DNA from: Carnegiea gigantea
Lineage: Eukaryota > Streptophyta > Magnoliopsida > Caryophyllales > Cactaceae
DNA length: 64,000 bases
Assembly: GCA_029747015.1 (NCBI GenBank)
Contig: JAKOGI010001545.1
Coordinates: 51,001 to 115,000, forward strand
Reading direction: 5' to 3'
Shown here: piece after piece, positions 23,942 to 36,394 of the stretch
Numbering within the stretch: the first letter of the stretch is position 1
Layout: each line of letters begins with the position of its first letter
Translations under genes and position numbers: made by a program
The notes under the pieces: generated by a model
Told to the model about the DNA's origin: nothing
The model's input: only the letters and a program-made list of their open reading frames with translations
Databases searched by the model: none

Positions 23942-25891
23942 GGCCCCATGCTTATCTCTTGCTTATCCCCAAGCAAGACTACGCTATGAAGGATCAGGGA
24001 GGATGGTAAACCTCTCTACGCACCCTCCTCAAGCAAGGGATGAATAGTCAGTAATCTAAGTTAAACCATGCATTAAAGAGGACCAAGTCAAAATGTGAAA
24101 CAATTCAAACATAGCTCGCATACTTCCTTCCTTGGGTCCCCATACCCAAATACAATGCATCAAATACCCTAGTATCGAAGCACATAATAAGACAGGACCT
24201 TCCTTGATGAGCGATGTATAAGCAGGATTGGTAGAACCTCACTTTGGGATAAAGTGGAACACTCTCCTCAATGTGTTTAGAATATGTAACAGGGGTGCAC
24301 TCAATACTCTACCCAATCAAGCAACTACCATAAGCTTGGTAGAGTTCTCAATTCTCCACTGCTTAATGCAAAGTGTAATGTGTGAATCATGAGGACTTGT
24401 AAAGGGATGCAATGGGGTCAAAGGTAAAGGGTGAGAAGTGGGAAGAGTGGAGCTAATAGTCAAAATACTATGGAGTAAAAAACACTTCCACAACTAATGC
24501 CGAAACAACGACTTCACATCATAATTGAAAATTTGAGCAACAAACCCCATAAAAAAACCTTAAGGGAGGAATTTAGCAATCTCATTATCACACTCCCATG
24601 CCAAACACCCTATTCACAACTTTTCTTATTTTTTTTTTTGTTTTTTTCTTTTGCTTTTTTTTCTCCTTTGCTTCTTCCTTTTTCATTCATTTTTATTTCT
24701 TTTCTTTGAAAGGAGAAAGGCATGTGAATGGCATGGGGGACACAAACGTGAATCACGAATCCCCCCAAAGAAGCCACTAGTAACGTACCCAATGTGAACT
24801 AACCTTCAAAGCAAACCCAACTCAACATGAAAGTGTCGCTCCACTAGACCTTGACAAGGATACGGAGAATATCGATAGGCCAAGTGTGTAGTGTGTAGGG
24901 GGCAACAACAAAGATAAGGAAAAAGGCATAAACGGCTAGCAAAGAGGGTAGTACATATCAATGGGTGGCTTTTTGGCTCATGTGGCTAAATAGAAATAAA
25001 ATTGTCTCAGTTATATCAACACATGCATATGATAGATGCGATTTCAAAGAGAACAAGATCAAGTTCAAGAGGTGTAATCCTGGATGAGTCACACAAGAAG
25101 GAAAGTATGAGACTATATGCAATGAATAGTCATTGGACTCAAAGTCTCATAGGTAAGTCTACCACAGCCCAACAACTTACTTCAAGATATGTCCCACTTA
25201 TCGAGGTCAATCAAGCCAAGTCACATGAATCTCAAGGGCAATATGACATACAACATAGGGTAGGGGAAATACAGATGGTGATGTTAGAGCGTAATTCACA
25301 AAAGTTCACACCATAACAAGCCACACTTCAACACACAACTCAACCAGATCAACTAATCATCACCCCTTCCATTCTCATCATAAGAGGTGTTTTCGCACAC
25401 ATTTATTAAAAAGCAATAAAGCTAACTAAGAACAGCAATAAAAGATATAAAGGATAGTGAGAAGAAGGATAAGAAGTAGTACCTGGAAAACTTAGGGACG
25501 CCCAACTCGATCACTTCTCCTTTTGAGACGCAACATGTAACTTATATGCTCTAACCTACATGTTCTATTAAAGGAAAGAAATGCAAAGATACCCTATGAA
25601 AACTATATGTCATCCTATCTATATGATGCGAATGCAAATGATGTCATTCAACCAACACCCTAAAATCGACCATTCCACCCAAAGAGCAAGAAGCTTACCC
25701 CCCTATGCGTGAGATTTTCATTATCCGTAATGAAAACGATGCAGAAAAAGGGCAAGGGAAGGGGGAAGGCAAGGAACGAAGAGGGAAATGACAGGAGCGA
25801 CACACGAAATTTTTTTTTGTTTTTTTTTTAAGCGATAAATGCCTTGGGTTGCCTCCTAAGAAGCGCTTATTTAGGGTCCTTAGCTTGACCC
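23942..25891 (-). other. non-coding 3' internal region of the gypsy element
   Basis: Lies between the protease and the 3' LTR, where an autonomous element would have pol. No RT, RNase H or integrase motifs were seen on either strand. The short frames at 24497-24792 come from a T-rich tract. A GCATGGGGCC purine-rich stretch directly before the 3' LTR (minus strand, 23942-23951) may be the polypurine tract. Confidence 0.6.
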
Positions 25892-26530
25892 TTACCTCCA
25901 AATAGTAGACGGTAATGATGCGGGAGGTGGCCTGGGGGAGGTATAGAAATATGAAGTAGGATCCTCTACTTCCCCAGTACAAGCAGAAGCGGTCGCGAAA
26001 CGAGATGGGATGGCTGCAGAAAAAGTGGAAGAGCCTCCAAGCAGTATGGGAGGTCCCCCATTTCCATCAAACATCTCGACCCCAAAAACAACATCGAAGG
26101 GGGAGGTAGGGATAGGCTCCTTAGAAGGCGGAAAGAGGACACGCACTGAAGGTGGAGCGGGAGGAGGGAAGCTGAAATCCACCCTCTCTCCACATACAGT
26201 AAAGGATATGGTGCCTGTCTGCATATCGATCATAGCCCCCGCGGTCGCAAGGAATGGCCGACCTAAGATGAGTGGGGCCGAAAAGTCCTCATCCATGTCA
26301 AGAACGACAAAATCACAGGGGATGAGGAACTTACCCACCTGAATTGAAACATCCACTAGAAGGCCTACAGGCTGCCTGATGGAGCAGTCTGCTAGTTGAA
26401 TAGTCATGCTGGTGGGCATGAGGTCCTGTAGTTGCAGCTTCTTGTAAAGAAAGAGCAGCATAAGGCTCACACTGGCGCCCAGATCGCAAAGGACTCTCTC
26501 GATCTGTATATCCCCTATGCAGCATGGGAT
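25892..26530 (-). pseudogene. gypsy aspartic protease
   Basis: The active-site phrase reads CDLGASVSLM near 26500-26465 (retropepsins have D-S/T-G; D-L-G-A-S is common in Athila/Tat elements). It continues with YKKLQLQDLMPTSMTIQLAD, VDVSIQVGKFLIPCDFVVLD and LILGRPFLATAGAMIDMQTG, the full order of a retropepsin fold including the ILGRPFL flap region. The frame is open from 26470 to 25892. The first residues are in the same frame, but the join to gag is interrupted around 26540-26800. This is the last recognisable protein of the element. Confidence 0.85.
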
Positions 26531-26799
26531 AGAGAAACTGCCAGCATCCTACAGTTTTGATGGGGACCGCCTCGGTAAGAGCGAGTTGTAGGATCCGCTA
26601 ATAGGGGCCATTGAAGCGTCCCCAGGTTTGCCCTTCTTGGATAGGAGCTCTCTCAAAAATTTGAAATGAGCAGGTGCTTCCTGGAGAGCTTCCAGAAAGG
26701 GGCTACTGACATAGATTCGGTGTTAGGTTTCCAGGAATCGCGCGAATCTAGGTTCAAGTTGAGATAGCTTGGACCATACCAGTCGCTGAGGGAAGGGCA

Positions 26800-28367
26800 C
26801 TAGAGGCTGGTATTTGCGAGCGGGAGGTGGAGGGCTAGGTCCCCCGCAAAGTTCAGATTCTCTTTTCTCTTCTTCCCCTCAGTTCCTGCAGAATCAGGAA
26901 CTGGAACTACCTCCTGGAGAACCATCACTAGGCTCTCCTCTAATCCCTCTTCCATCATGGATATGGCATTAACGTGACCTCGGGGGTTAGTCTCGGTCTG
27001 GCCTAGCAGATGCCCTTGAGGTCGAGACAGGTGGCTCACCTGTTGGGCAATCTGAGTGTCCATCGTCTTCTGATGGGCAGCCGTAGCATCGACCCTAGAG
27101 GTCAGCAGGTTGATTAACTCACTCAGAGTCTCGTTGGTCTTGCTTTGAGTCGCTATGAAGCGCTCCATGAGACTCTCCAGGTGAGACATAGGTTCGGGAG
27201 GTGGAGGGCGTGGATTGTAGGGAGCTCTGTTGTGGAAACTAAGTGGCTGGACAGAACTCTGGGGGTGAGGGTTGGGATTTTTGTAGAGAGGATTTGGATG
27301 ACTCTTTCAACCCTGGCTGTAGGTGGTAAAGTGGGGGTTATTTTGTGGTGGTGGGTTGTAATTATGGAACGCGTTGATGTGTTCAATACTAGGTAGAGCA
27401 TTATAACGCTCAACGGCGGTATGTCCCTGCACACCACAGGTCTCACAGTATGCATAGGCCCTCATTGATGGCCCTGTAGAAGTAACTGATGGGGTTCCTA
27501 CTTTATCCAGTCGCTGTGTGAGGGCCTCTACCCTACTTGCTAGGAGCGTCATAGCGTCCACCTCATGTCGGCTACCGCCCCTCCCGGGGGTGGCTCTTTC
27601 ACTCGACCAGTGATAATTGTTGGAAGTCATCTCTTCCAACAATGCCTTTGCTGCTTCGATCGACTTGCCCATTAGAGCGCCCCCTGCTACAGCATCAACT
27701 GAGATCTTCACTGACCGCTCCAACCCATTGTAGAAGGTTTGGATTATAAGCCAGTCAGGAACTCCGCAGTGGGGCACCATCGCTGGAGGTCTTTAAACCT
27801 CTCCCAGGCCTCGTGCAGGGACTCTCCATCCTGCTGGGTGAAGGAGATGATGTCTGTCCTTAGCTTGGTAGTCTTGCCAGGTGGGAAGTATTTGCTGAGG
27901 AAAGCCTTTGAGAGAGCCTCCCAGGTTGTGAATGAGTTAGGCTTCTCGTTCTGCAGCCAGTCACTGGCTCTATCCCTCAGTGAGAATGGGAAGAGCCTCA
28001 GTCGAATTGCGTCGGTGGTCACCCCGTTGAGTTTGATAGTATCACACTTCGCGAGGAATTTGCGAAGGTATACGTTGGGGTTGTCCGAGGGGTGGCCGCC
28101 GAACTGGTCCCACTCCACGAAGGTGATGAGCACGGGATTGAGCTCAAAGTTGTTAGCTTCGATTGTTGGGTTCACAATAGACAATGTGATACCCGACGCT
28201 TGTGGCAGGGCGTAGTCACACAACGCCCTCTGGTCTTGCCCTGCCATTGCTGCTTCCGCTTTCTTCCTCCTTCTCGCTTCTTCGCTACGCCTGCGTGCTG
28301 CTGCTTCTATCTCAGGATCCAATAGGATAAGGTCTTGATCCCTTTGACTCCTGCTGCACATACACAA
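26800..28367 (-). pseudogene. gypsy gag (retrotrans_gag) with degenerate zinc knuckle
   Basis: From 28367 the frame has an Arg/Glu-rich N-terminus, then ITFVEWDQFGGHPSDNPNVY, LRLFPFSLRDRASDWLQNEK and LSKAFLSKYFPPGKTTKLRT, the core of plant gypsy gag. It shifts frame near 27760, where GVPDWLIIQTFYNGLERSVK resumes in another frame. The zinc knuckle CETCGVQGHTAVER (about 27450-27410) has lost its last cysteine. After a further break the C-terminal part (27189-26800) includes MERFIATQSKTNETLSELIN and QQVSHLSRPQGHLLGQTETN, typical of Athila-type gag. At least two frame breaks make it non-functional. Confidence 0.9.
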
Positions 28368-28494
28368 GCAAACAATACCCCGGCGTAAACAGTTTCTAGC
28401 AAGAAGAAGAAGAATTATAAATTAAAACAAAAGAAAGAAAAGAAATGCCTAGTCTAGAGTAGTCAAATCGGTCCTAATATTAGAATGCGTAAGT

Positions 28495-28512
28495 TCCCCA
28501 ACAACGGCGCCA
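28495..28512 (-). other. gypsy primer binding site (tRNA-Asp type)
   Basis: On the minus strand TGGCGCCGTTGTTGGGGA lies 6 nt after the 5' LTR end. It differs from the usual plant TGGCGCCGTTGCCGGGGA site at two positions. Confidence 0.85.
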
Positions 28513-28518
28513 AAAACT

Positions 28519-29924
28519 TGATAAGTTAAAATGTACAGCAAGTGCATGGTGTAGCTGTAGCTAGCAACCGACAAGTACGGGTTGTGTCCACGAGGAACTT
28601 ACTTCCAACTACTAGAACTATTTTAATTACTCAAGCTAGGCAATCACAAGTGGAGTTTATAGCTCAACTAAGGGAAACAATAACAACTAAAAGATGGAAT
28701 AAGCAGCAGAAGAGTAAACACCTAGGTTGGAATTAACAGCACGACTATATTAGTGAATCAGTTACTAGCCCTACCAAGCATTCCCAAGCATGCATCACGA
28801 ATGGATAGATTGTCAATTAAGTCCATCTCCCCCCTCTCTCAAGGGTCGAAGACTAATCCTCGAACTATAGTCGCCTATTCTCATGGGATTAAAAGTTAAA
28901 GGATTACAATGTCTGCAATCTCAAATCCCAATTAGGATCTTAATTATTTCCATATTAAAACCCTAATCGTCTTCTAAGTCGTACTAGGTAAAGGCTCTGT
29001 CTCTCAACGCTCCCCTAAACCCTAATAAAGAGGATGAACGCTCTTTCGAGCATTTTATCGAGCATGTGGTGTGCATAGTAGAATTCGCAATTACAAAAAC
29101 AAAGGGGAGGCGGGGATTGGGCCAAGTCATGATTCAACCATACATATTCAGCGTTAATCCCAACCTAAGTTCGAGGATTTAGCCTACAGTCATGTTTAGA
29201 ACAATAATCCAATAACTCAATTCAACAACCATGGCATCCAAACTTTAGAACAATTAAGAACAAGAGAAGAGAGAATTAAGATGAAGAACCTTAAATTAAT
29301 CGCGTGAATTAACGGTAGAGCAAAACTTCAATCTAATAGTGAAATCAATAGTGTGAAAATAAAACTCTCTACTAAAACCTAAAAATCGCCTAAAGAACAG
29401 TATGGGGAAAAGAAAACTGAATGAAACTGAATGTCCCCTCAAAATAGCCCCGAAGGAAATTTAAGTCGCGACGCGGATACGGGGGTGGCACGGTCGTGCC
29501 TAGAGGCACGGCGGAACCGTGCCAAAGTCCTGCTCGAAACACCCTAAAACTGCACAAGTGGCACGGTGTGCCACTTGGCACGACCCAACCGTGCCACGTG
29601 GCATGGCCAGGCCGTGCCACTTGGTTGCCCGACCACTTGTGCGGGTCCGAGTGGGTTGGCCGTACTATGTGGGTCCGGTTCCGTGGGACTTCCGTGCAAT
29701 GCTTTTTCGCAACTTTTCTCGCCTTCTTGACACTCCTTTCTGCTAAATTTGTTCATCTTTCTGTTTCTTCAATAAAGTTCCTTAAAATATCGAAATATGT
29801 TATATGAGTAAAAAGTGCGCTAAAGGAGGCCGATTTGATTTTTCTGTAACACGATCGAACGTAAAAACGTAGGAGAAAATGAGTCAAATAGGGGCTAAAA
29901 ATGGGACTAAATAGAGGTTCATCA
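28519..29924 (-). repeat. gypsy 5' LTR
   Basis: 1406 bp, the partner of 22566-23941. Contains GGCACGGTCGTGCC (29487-29500) and further GTGCCAC/GTGGCAC palindromes near 29560-29625. Confidence 0.9.
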
Positions 29925-30650
29925 ATAACTGTCAATAGTTTGAAAAACACACAAATGCAAATCTCCTTCAAAGAAGTAATACATAACATAATTATTTTAC
30001 CAACAGACATAAACATTAGGAAAATATAGGTAGGATTTCAATTCTTCATCCTTGTTTTTCTACTCCTTGTTGGTGACCTTGATAAATGAGGAAGTTGGGA
30101 AGAATTTCTCTTTGAAGTTATTGCTGTAGTCTGAGGTTAGGAAGTATATAGTTGGGAAGTACCTTGCTGTGAACGATCTGGCTCACTTGGCTGGAATAGA
30201 GGAGGTCCTTTAAGGGATTGTGTCACAGGTTCCTCATTTTAGGCAGTAGTCTTCTTGTTGTTATTCTTCTTGCTTCCTCTAAGAATTGTCATACCTAGCT
30301 CACCTTAACTTCCTTCATTTTTTGTTGGATCCCCCATACATGTCTTGGCGTTGTGCCCAAAGCATTTATATTTGCTACACCTATTGGTGGAGGACCTCCT
30401 TCCTTTCCTTTTCTCACCTACCTCCTTCATTTTTTGCCTAAGGGTCCATCAACTTTCCTTTTCATGGGTAAGTGCTTAATAATGGTAAATCTACTTCAAG
30501 CCATTATTTATGGTCGGAGATTGTTATGATGTTTAAGCCATATGCAATCTTATCCCTCTTCATTAAACACGAGTCACCAGTATATGATTTAGGTGACTCC
30601 CTATTGTGTAAGATTGCCCTAATTGCATGTCTACAGGGAATCCCACTAAT
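29925..30650 (-). pseudogene. MULE transposase C-terminus with zinc knuckle
   Basis: On the minus strand a segment near 30390-30350 reads CSKYKCFGHNAKTC, a shifted or decayed CCHC knuckle of the type that ends MuDR-like transposases. Just before it (30680-30540) the frame continues from the SWIM domain with SGIPCRHAIRAILHNRESPK and SYTGDSCLMKRDKIAYG, the usual MULE phrase after the SWIM finger. A TGA replaces the tryptophan expected after the second SWIM cysteine. Low-complexity sequence follows toward 29925, where the gypsy LTR begins. Confidence 0.7.
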
Positions 30651-30653
30651 CTT

Positions 30654-30980
30654 TCATTGTCCACAAACACAAGTTCTTCTACTTACAGACACATGCAGCT
30701 GACTGTGACCTTCATGTATCTCATACTCACGCTTCCCAGTAGTGAAGACTCTATCATTCTTACACTCAATAGTTTGCACTTTTAAGAGTTGAGAAATACT
30801 TTGACAAATACCATTCTCATTCCAACTTTGTGCATTCTCTTGTCTCACTACTAGTCTAACCATGTTGAGCCTCTTTATACCTGCAAAGTACAATTCAGCC
30901 AAATAACATTTTATGTCAAATACTAAAATTTGAAAAGTGCAAAACAAACAATTGAAATCACCTTTTAATAATTTCAGCAC
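30654..30980 (-). pseudogene. MULE transposase SWIM-domain segment
   Basis: The frame reads NENGICQSISQLLKVQTIEC, then KREYEIHEGHSQLHVSVSRR and TCVCGQ. This matches the MULE arrangement of a beta-strand-rich stretch (YEV..G...V.L....C.C) followed by a SWIM zinc finger CxCx(n)CxH. The CXC pair is here; the CXH pair (PCRHA) lies just downstream beyond a stop. SWIM fingers in these transposases bind DNA or partner proteins. Confidence 0.8.
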
Positions 30981-31110
30981 TGACTTAGATTTATCATCCC
31001 AAGAGTTCAGTTGAATGAATCAACGAAATTTAATGTGTTCTCATCTGAATATAGGGTTGAATTAAACTTTTGCCTAGCTTATCTCTCTATCGCTCTAAAT
31101 TATAGAACCA

Positions 31111-31368
31111 CTAAGCTGCACCTACATCTGTTCTCAATCTCTGTGTTGCCTTCTTGGAGATGAAATCTAAGTATAAATTGCACACTCTCCAAAATAACAC
31201 ATGCATCAACACACCAGAATAATCTTTCTTGAAATTTACACATAGATGTCTACAATGGTACCTTTTCCTTGCTTTTGGCCAAATTTCATCTAAGATTGGA
31301 TCCACACCTTCCTTTATGTTATGTAGAGAACACCTTCTTGGTGAAATGTCATACCTCTCAACAAGCAA
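31111..31368 (-). pseudogene. MULE transposase core fragment
   Basis: Reads CSLHNIKEGVDPILDEIWPK then ARKRYHCRHLCVNFKKDYSG and LFWRVCNLYLDFISKKATQR. The HCRHLCVNFK phrase is the strongly conserved C/H block after the second catalytic aspartate of MULE transposases. The segment holding the first aspartates (between about 31370 and 31440) is deleted, so the enzyme is dead. The family would cut and paste the element and make 8-9-bp target duplications. Confidence 0.8.
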
Positions 31369-31439
31369 ATGATTTATAGCATTGGCTAGGGTGTTAGGGT
31401 TTGCTCTTACATCCTTCCAACCTTGGACATGTGTGCTTA

Positions 31440-32595
31440 GGGTTCTTTAGGGTCTGGATGTATTATAACATAGGCAACTCCCTCTTGAATGCAATATGTG
31501 TTAAGCACAGTTTTGAAGCGCTCCTTGTCCACAAATATCATCCAGCACTTTAGCTTTATACTACCAAATTTCTTATTCTAACTTAATTCCCCCTTTTTAT
31601 TTAGTTTGGAAAAGTTATCATCATTATCAGGAGGTTTCCAAGCATTCTCCTTAATAGCCTCATAGCTATCAACTACATACTGCGTCAACACCTCAAGGTC
31701 GTCTTCATCTAAACTTTCATCATCTAACACTAGAGGATGACCTCACTAATACTGCTCATAATCATCACCTACTGAATCATCATTTTTTCAATAATCATTT
31801 TCTAAGTTCTAATTGACTTCATGGTCAGAAACTAAGAGTGTGCTACCCTAACTCTGGTGTTATATCTCTAAGATATTGAGTTTGCTAAGAGAAGGCGACC
31901 GAGAAATGTGAATTTTGAGTTAAAGTGAATTTCATTGACTAATATAGTGTTCTCTAACCTTTGGAATATACACACCATTCCTAATTGCAGTACCCATAAG
32001 CATTTCCCTTCCAAGAGGAGGTAGGGTAGATGATGATGAATGTTGTTGTGACTACTGAGACGAAACATTAGCTTTTGACACATACCCATGGAGTTTTCAG
32101 CCACAAGGAGTATGACACCATGATCTAAGCTAACATCAACAACCATATTATCTTCATCTTTTAAAAACATTGGGCTTCTTCTAAGAGTTGGAGAAATAGG
32201 AGATTTAGAAGTACCAGCACCATAGGTTGGGTGGTACCAGCACCATGTGTACCGGCAGTATGGGTAGGAATAAGAGAAGTAGCAGAAGTAGTAGCAACAA
32301 CATTAGAAATAGGATTAGAAAAAGTGACAACAGCAGAAGAGGTACTCTTACTCTTAGTTTTTGGAGGTGGTTCATTTGAAAATCATTCCATCTATTCAAT
32401 CTTGGACTTCTCCTTGGTCACATTGAAGGTTGCTATGCGGTAGGCTGGGATAACACATTCAAGCTGAATGAATTCCTTTCCTTCTAGTTGGAAGCTTAGA
32501 CCTACTAGCATTTATTTGTACAATAGGTGCTATAAGCCTAGAGTTAAAGCCTTCATTTCTTAAAGGGACATTTCGCACAGGTGATGTATCGGGTC
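31440..32595 (-). pseudogene. MULE transposase N-terminal region
   Basis: Around 31540-31450 the minus strand reads MIFVDKERFKTVLNTYCIQE, matching the MuDR N-terminal DNA-binding region (F.sk.eFk.av..yai..g). Upstream is an acidic stretch (DDESLDEDDLEVLTQYVVDS near 31720-31660), also usual for the family, and further up VIPAYRIATFNVTKEKSKI near 32440-32385. Several stops. The gene is cut at 32595 by the Sirevirus-like array and resumes beyond 47244. Confidence 0.65.
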
Positions 32596-33599
32596 TATTA
32601 GCTTTCTTAAAGCTCACATTGAGTTTTTTTTAATATTTTTTGATGAAAGACAAAAAGAGATTAATTAATTGACATATTCATCATGTTAAATAAGTATTAT
32701 CTGGAGATTACAATGCTGATTATAATTGATAAAATTATGATTGATATTATCCTTTTTGGTTATGGTTGTTTCCTTATTATTAGGGATTCTTATGTGGTAA
32801 ATATTTGATTTTTAAGATTTAAAACTTTTTTAAATGCTTGATATTTGCTTTGATTATGGAAAATATTGCAAATCACCTTAAAGAGATCCTCAATCGGTCA
32901 AATAAATAAAGTAACCATTGCATACAATATTAGAATCAGCCAAGAATAGCTCATGATCATTGCTGCTGAGATTATGAGATCTTCAAGCACCCTGAACTGA
33001 AGTTCAAGGCCTTGAACTAAAGCTAAAATCCAGGAGGAAATCTAAAGTCAGTCTATGGCTAGTTTTTGAGGGTTTGTCAAAGCTTTGCTATAACTATTGA
33101 AGTTAGCTGAAAGCTGAACACAACAAGAGAGATCACAAGCAAAGAAGAAGAAAGAAAGCTACACTTGCAAATCAAGAGGAGGAATTTGAGAAGAGTTTGA
33201 ACTTACATTAGCATATTTATTTTGTTCCTTGCCAAGAAGTGTATCTTATAATTGTTATCTTTCTTTGCATTTGGTTGGGTTTAGTTGGAGGGCCGACTAC
33301 CCAAGTCCGGTTGGGGAGCAACACGTATGTTGGGACACCTATAGTTGTAGGGTCAACTAGTAAGTTGTACGATTGGTGAATCGTGTGTAATCGATCGATT
33401 TAATAAAAGAAAGAGGTTCAAAATCCCATCGGCGAAGGGCGCCCATGGGTAGAGGACTAGGCGTGGCCGAACCTCTATAAATTGTGTGTCTTGTCCACAT
33501 TTACATTTTTTGCATTTCTATTTCGATTATTTTGTGGCTTTGATCATCACCCTATTTACTTCACTCTAGGGTGATTTAACTAGCCAAATTGGGCCAATA
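32596..33599 (+). repeat. Sirevirus-like LTR 1
   Basis: Starts TATTAGCTTTCTTAAAGCTC (TG mutated to TA) and ends TAGCCAAATTGGGCCAATA. Followed at once by a primer site, TTGATATCAGAG (33601-33612), a variant of the initiator-Met site. Confidence 0.85.
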
Positions 33600-35417
33600 A
33601 TTGATATCAGAGATAGTACTATTTTTTAAAGACTTTACCGTTTAATAGTTCAATCCCATTGCTAGTTATGATTTTGACTCTAACTGCCCTTCGCTTTTTA
33701 AAGGAGCTAATTATTTTTTGTGGTAGGAAACAATGGAATGTTATATCAAGCACAAGGGTCTCGATCTTTGGGAGCCCACAGTCAAAGGTCTAATAGTTAT
33801 TGAGAAATCGAAAAATGAATATGCTGAAGATGATTATAAGCGGATATCCAAAAATTTTAAAGTTATAGGCATTTTATATTGTGCTCTTGCTATTGATATT
33901 TATGAGTCTATCTCACATTGTGATAGTGCCAAGGAAATTTGGGAGACTCTTTATAATTTATATAGTATGAATCAAAATGTGGTATTAAGCGAATTTGTGG
34001 CGTAGGATGAAATAATAATGGAAGGAAATATTAAGCAAGTTGAGGATCACCAACTACATGAAAAGCAAGAACATGAAAATGATGATACAATTCCATGGTT
34101 TATACATAATGATGTCAAGCATATCCAAATTGAGAAATTTCTTGAAAACGGTGAGAAAAATAATGATTCTAGTTATTCATCTATTCTCCAAATCAGTAAG
34201 GATGAGGTAACATCCATAACTAAATTTTCAAATAATAGTTTTTCTCCAAGTTGCCATATTTCTTATGATTTAAATTCCACACCAAATTTTCAACTTTCAA
34301 AAATTCTTAATTGTGGTGTTAAATCAAGAAAATGTGTCAAGATTGAGGGAAAGAAAACTTTTACCTTATTAATTTTTCTTACTTCTAACAATTTTGATTC
34401 CAGAAGAAAAGGGCATCAAGATTTGGTCGAGCAACTTCATTATTGAAGAAATCAATAAAGAATGCCCATGTTCGTGGGATATTATTGATTCCTCATTTAC
34501 GTACTAATAATGAATTTTCAATAGCATTTGATCCTCTTGAAAATTTAAGCGGACAAGAAAACATTGGAGTTTCACAAAGGTATATGGTAAGTTATGGTTT
34601 TCCAAAAGTAAAAATAAGGTAAGTTCATTTATTTCGTCATTACTCAGATTTTAAGGCCTTGAAATACAGTCCAAGGTCTTGAACTGCAGGCAGAAACCGG
34701 GTATCTTTAATATAACCAATTCAAAGGCTTGAATTTTTATGTCAACATCTTTAATAATGATAATATTTGAATTTTTGCCAAACATAAGACGATATTACTT
34801 TGCATGATCTACTTCCTATTTGTGGCATTTTGATTTCAAAATTTTTTGAATTTTAATTTGCTTTATTATTTTTGGAATGTGAGCATGATTAATCTTCTAA
34901 TATATCTTATACTATTATGACTTGTTATTATGCACATATGATCTCATTGCTTTTGTCCATAATTATAATGATCCCTAATACTTATATTGCTTGTTATAGA
35001 AGAGAAAAATTATATCAATTGATCATTTCTCGATAGCCTTGATTTACACTTGATAGGGGGAGAATTTTGTTACTATATGTTAATCCCTTGTTACATCCTT
35101 ATGTTGCTTACTAGAATTTGAAGTCAATGAGCATTAGCGTATGTGATTGATTTTGTTGTTAGTATCTAACCCTTTATATGTTTTTTTATGAGTGCCATAG
35201 ATTAAAGGGGAGTATCTTTCATTGATTTGTTAAGAGGGAGCTATATGTGTTTGCCATAATTTTTGTGCATTGACTTTTCTTTCTCCTCTTGTGCTACCTT
35301 TTTGATGAAATATAGAAAGGGGGAGAAGTATTTGGAAAACTTTTCATGGTGTGTAATTCAAAATTATATGGATATGTTATTTTTATTGGATTTTGTCTTT
35401 CATCAAAAATGGGAGAT
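33600..35417 (+). pseudogene. Sirevirus-like internal domain 1 with gag remnant
   Basis: After the primer site a gag-like frame begins near 33733 (ECYIKHKGLDLWEPTVKG), passes YKRISKNFKVIGILYCALAI and SHCDSAKEIWETLYNLY, and stops with TAG at about 34003-34005 after SEFVA. The core matches the copia gag (UBN2-type) pattern in which a CALS/CALT phrase is followed by AKEIWD/ETL. A second open frame in line with it runs from 34018 to 34446 and is acidic and Ser/Asn-rich. No protease, integrase or RT is present. Purine tracts GGGGGAG occur near 35056, 35207 and 35319, and GGGAGATTG sits at the 3' LTR. Confidence 0.75.
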
Positions 35418-36394
35418 TGTTAGCTTTCTTAAAGCTCACATTGAGTTTTTTAATATGTTTTAATGAAAGACAAAAAGAGATTAATCAATTGACATATTCA
35501 TCATGTTATATATGTATTATCTTGGGATTACAATGCTTATTATAATTGATAAAATTATGATTGATAATATCATTTTTGGTTATGGTTGTTTCCTCATTAC
35601 TAGGGATCCTTATGTTGTAAATATTTGAATTTCAAGATTTAAATCTTTTTTAAATGCTTGATAGTTGCCTTGATTAGGAAAGGATTGCAAATCATCTCAA
35701 AGAGATCCTCAATCAGTCAATTAAACAAAGTAACCGTTGCATACAATATCAGAATCGGCCAAAAGTAACTCCTGACCATTGCTGTTGAGATTATGTGATC
35801 TTCAAGGACCCTGAGCTGAAGTTCAACGCCTTGAACTTCAGTTCAAGGCTTAAACTGAAGCTAAAATCTAGGAGGAAATCTGAAATCAATCTGACGGTTA
35901 GCTTTTGAGGGTTTGTCAAAGCTTTGCTATAAATATTGAAGCTAGCTGAAGGTTGAACACAACAAGAGAGATCACAAGTAAAGAAGAAGAAAGAGAGCTA
36001 CACTTGCAGATCAAGAGGAGGAATTTGAGAAGAGTTTAAACTTACATTGGCATATTTATTTTGTTCTCTACTAAAGAAGCGTATTTTATAATTGTTATCT
36101 TTCTTTGTATTGGGTTGGATTGATTAGTCGGAGGTCCAACTACCCAAGTACAGTTGAGGAGCAACGCATACATTAGGACACCTATAGTTGTAGGGTCAAC
36201 TAGTAGGTTGTACAATTGGTGAATCGTGTGTAATCGATCGACATAATAAAAGAAAGAGGTTCAAAATCCTATTGACGAGGGGCGCCCGTGAGTAGAGGAC
36301 TAGGCGTTGTTGAACCTCTATAAATTGTATGTCTTGTCTACATTTACATTTTCCGCATTTCTATTTCGATTATTTTGTGGCTTTGATCATCGCC
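35418..36394 (+). repeat. Sirevirus-like LTR 2, left part
   Basis: Starts TGTTAGCTTTCTTAAAGC and is interrupted after ...GATCATCGCC by the gypsy element. It resumes at 41564. Confidence 0.85.

Larger units (their letters stand above)
22566..29924 (-). mobile_element. gypsy (Athila/Tat-type) gag-pro element lacking pol
   Basis: A 7.4-kb element with about 1.4-kb LTRs, a tRNA-Asp-type primer site, gag and an aspartic protease. There is no reverse transcriptase, RNase H or integrase: about 1.95 kb between the protease and the 3' LTR is non-coding. This is the layout of non-autonomous elements sometimes called TR-GAG, mobilised by related autonomous elements. LTR ends are TGATGAACCTC...ATCA in element orientation. 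The outer 5-bp flanks (ACAAG left, ATAAC right) do not match, so the target duplication has decayed or an end has recombined. Confidence 0.85.

Noticed and set aside
26010..26342. Plus-strand ORF of 110 codons
   Set aside because: Antisense to the gypsy protease.
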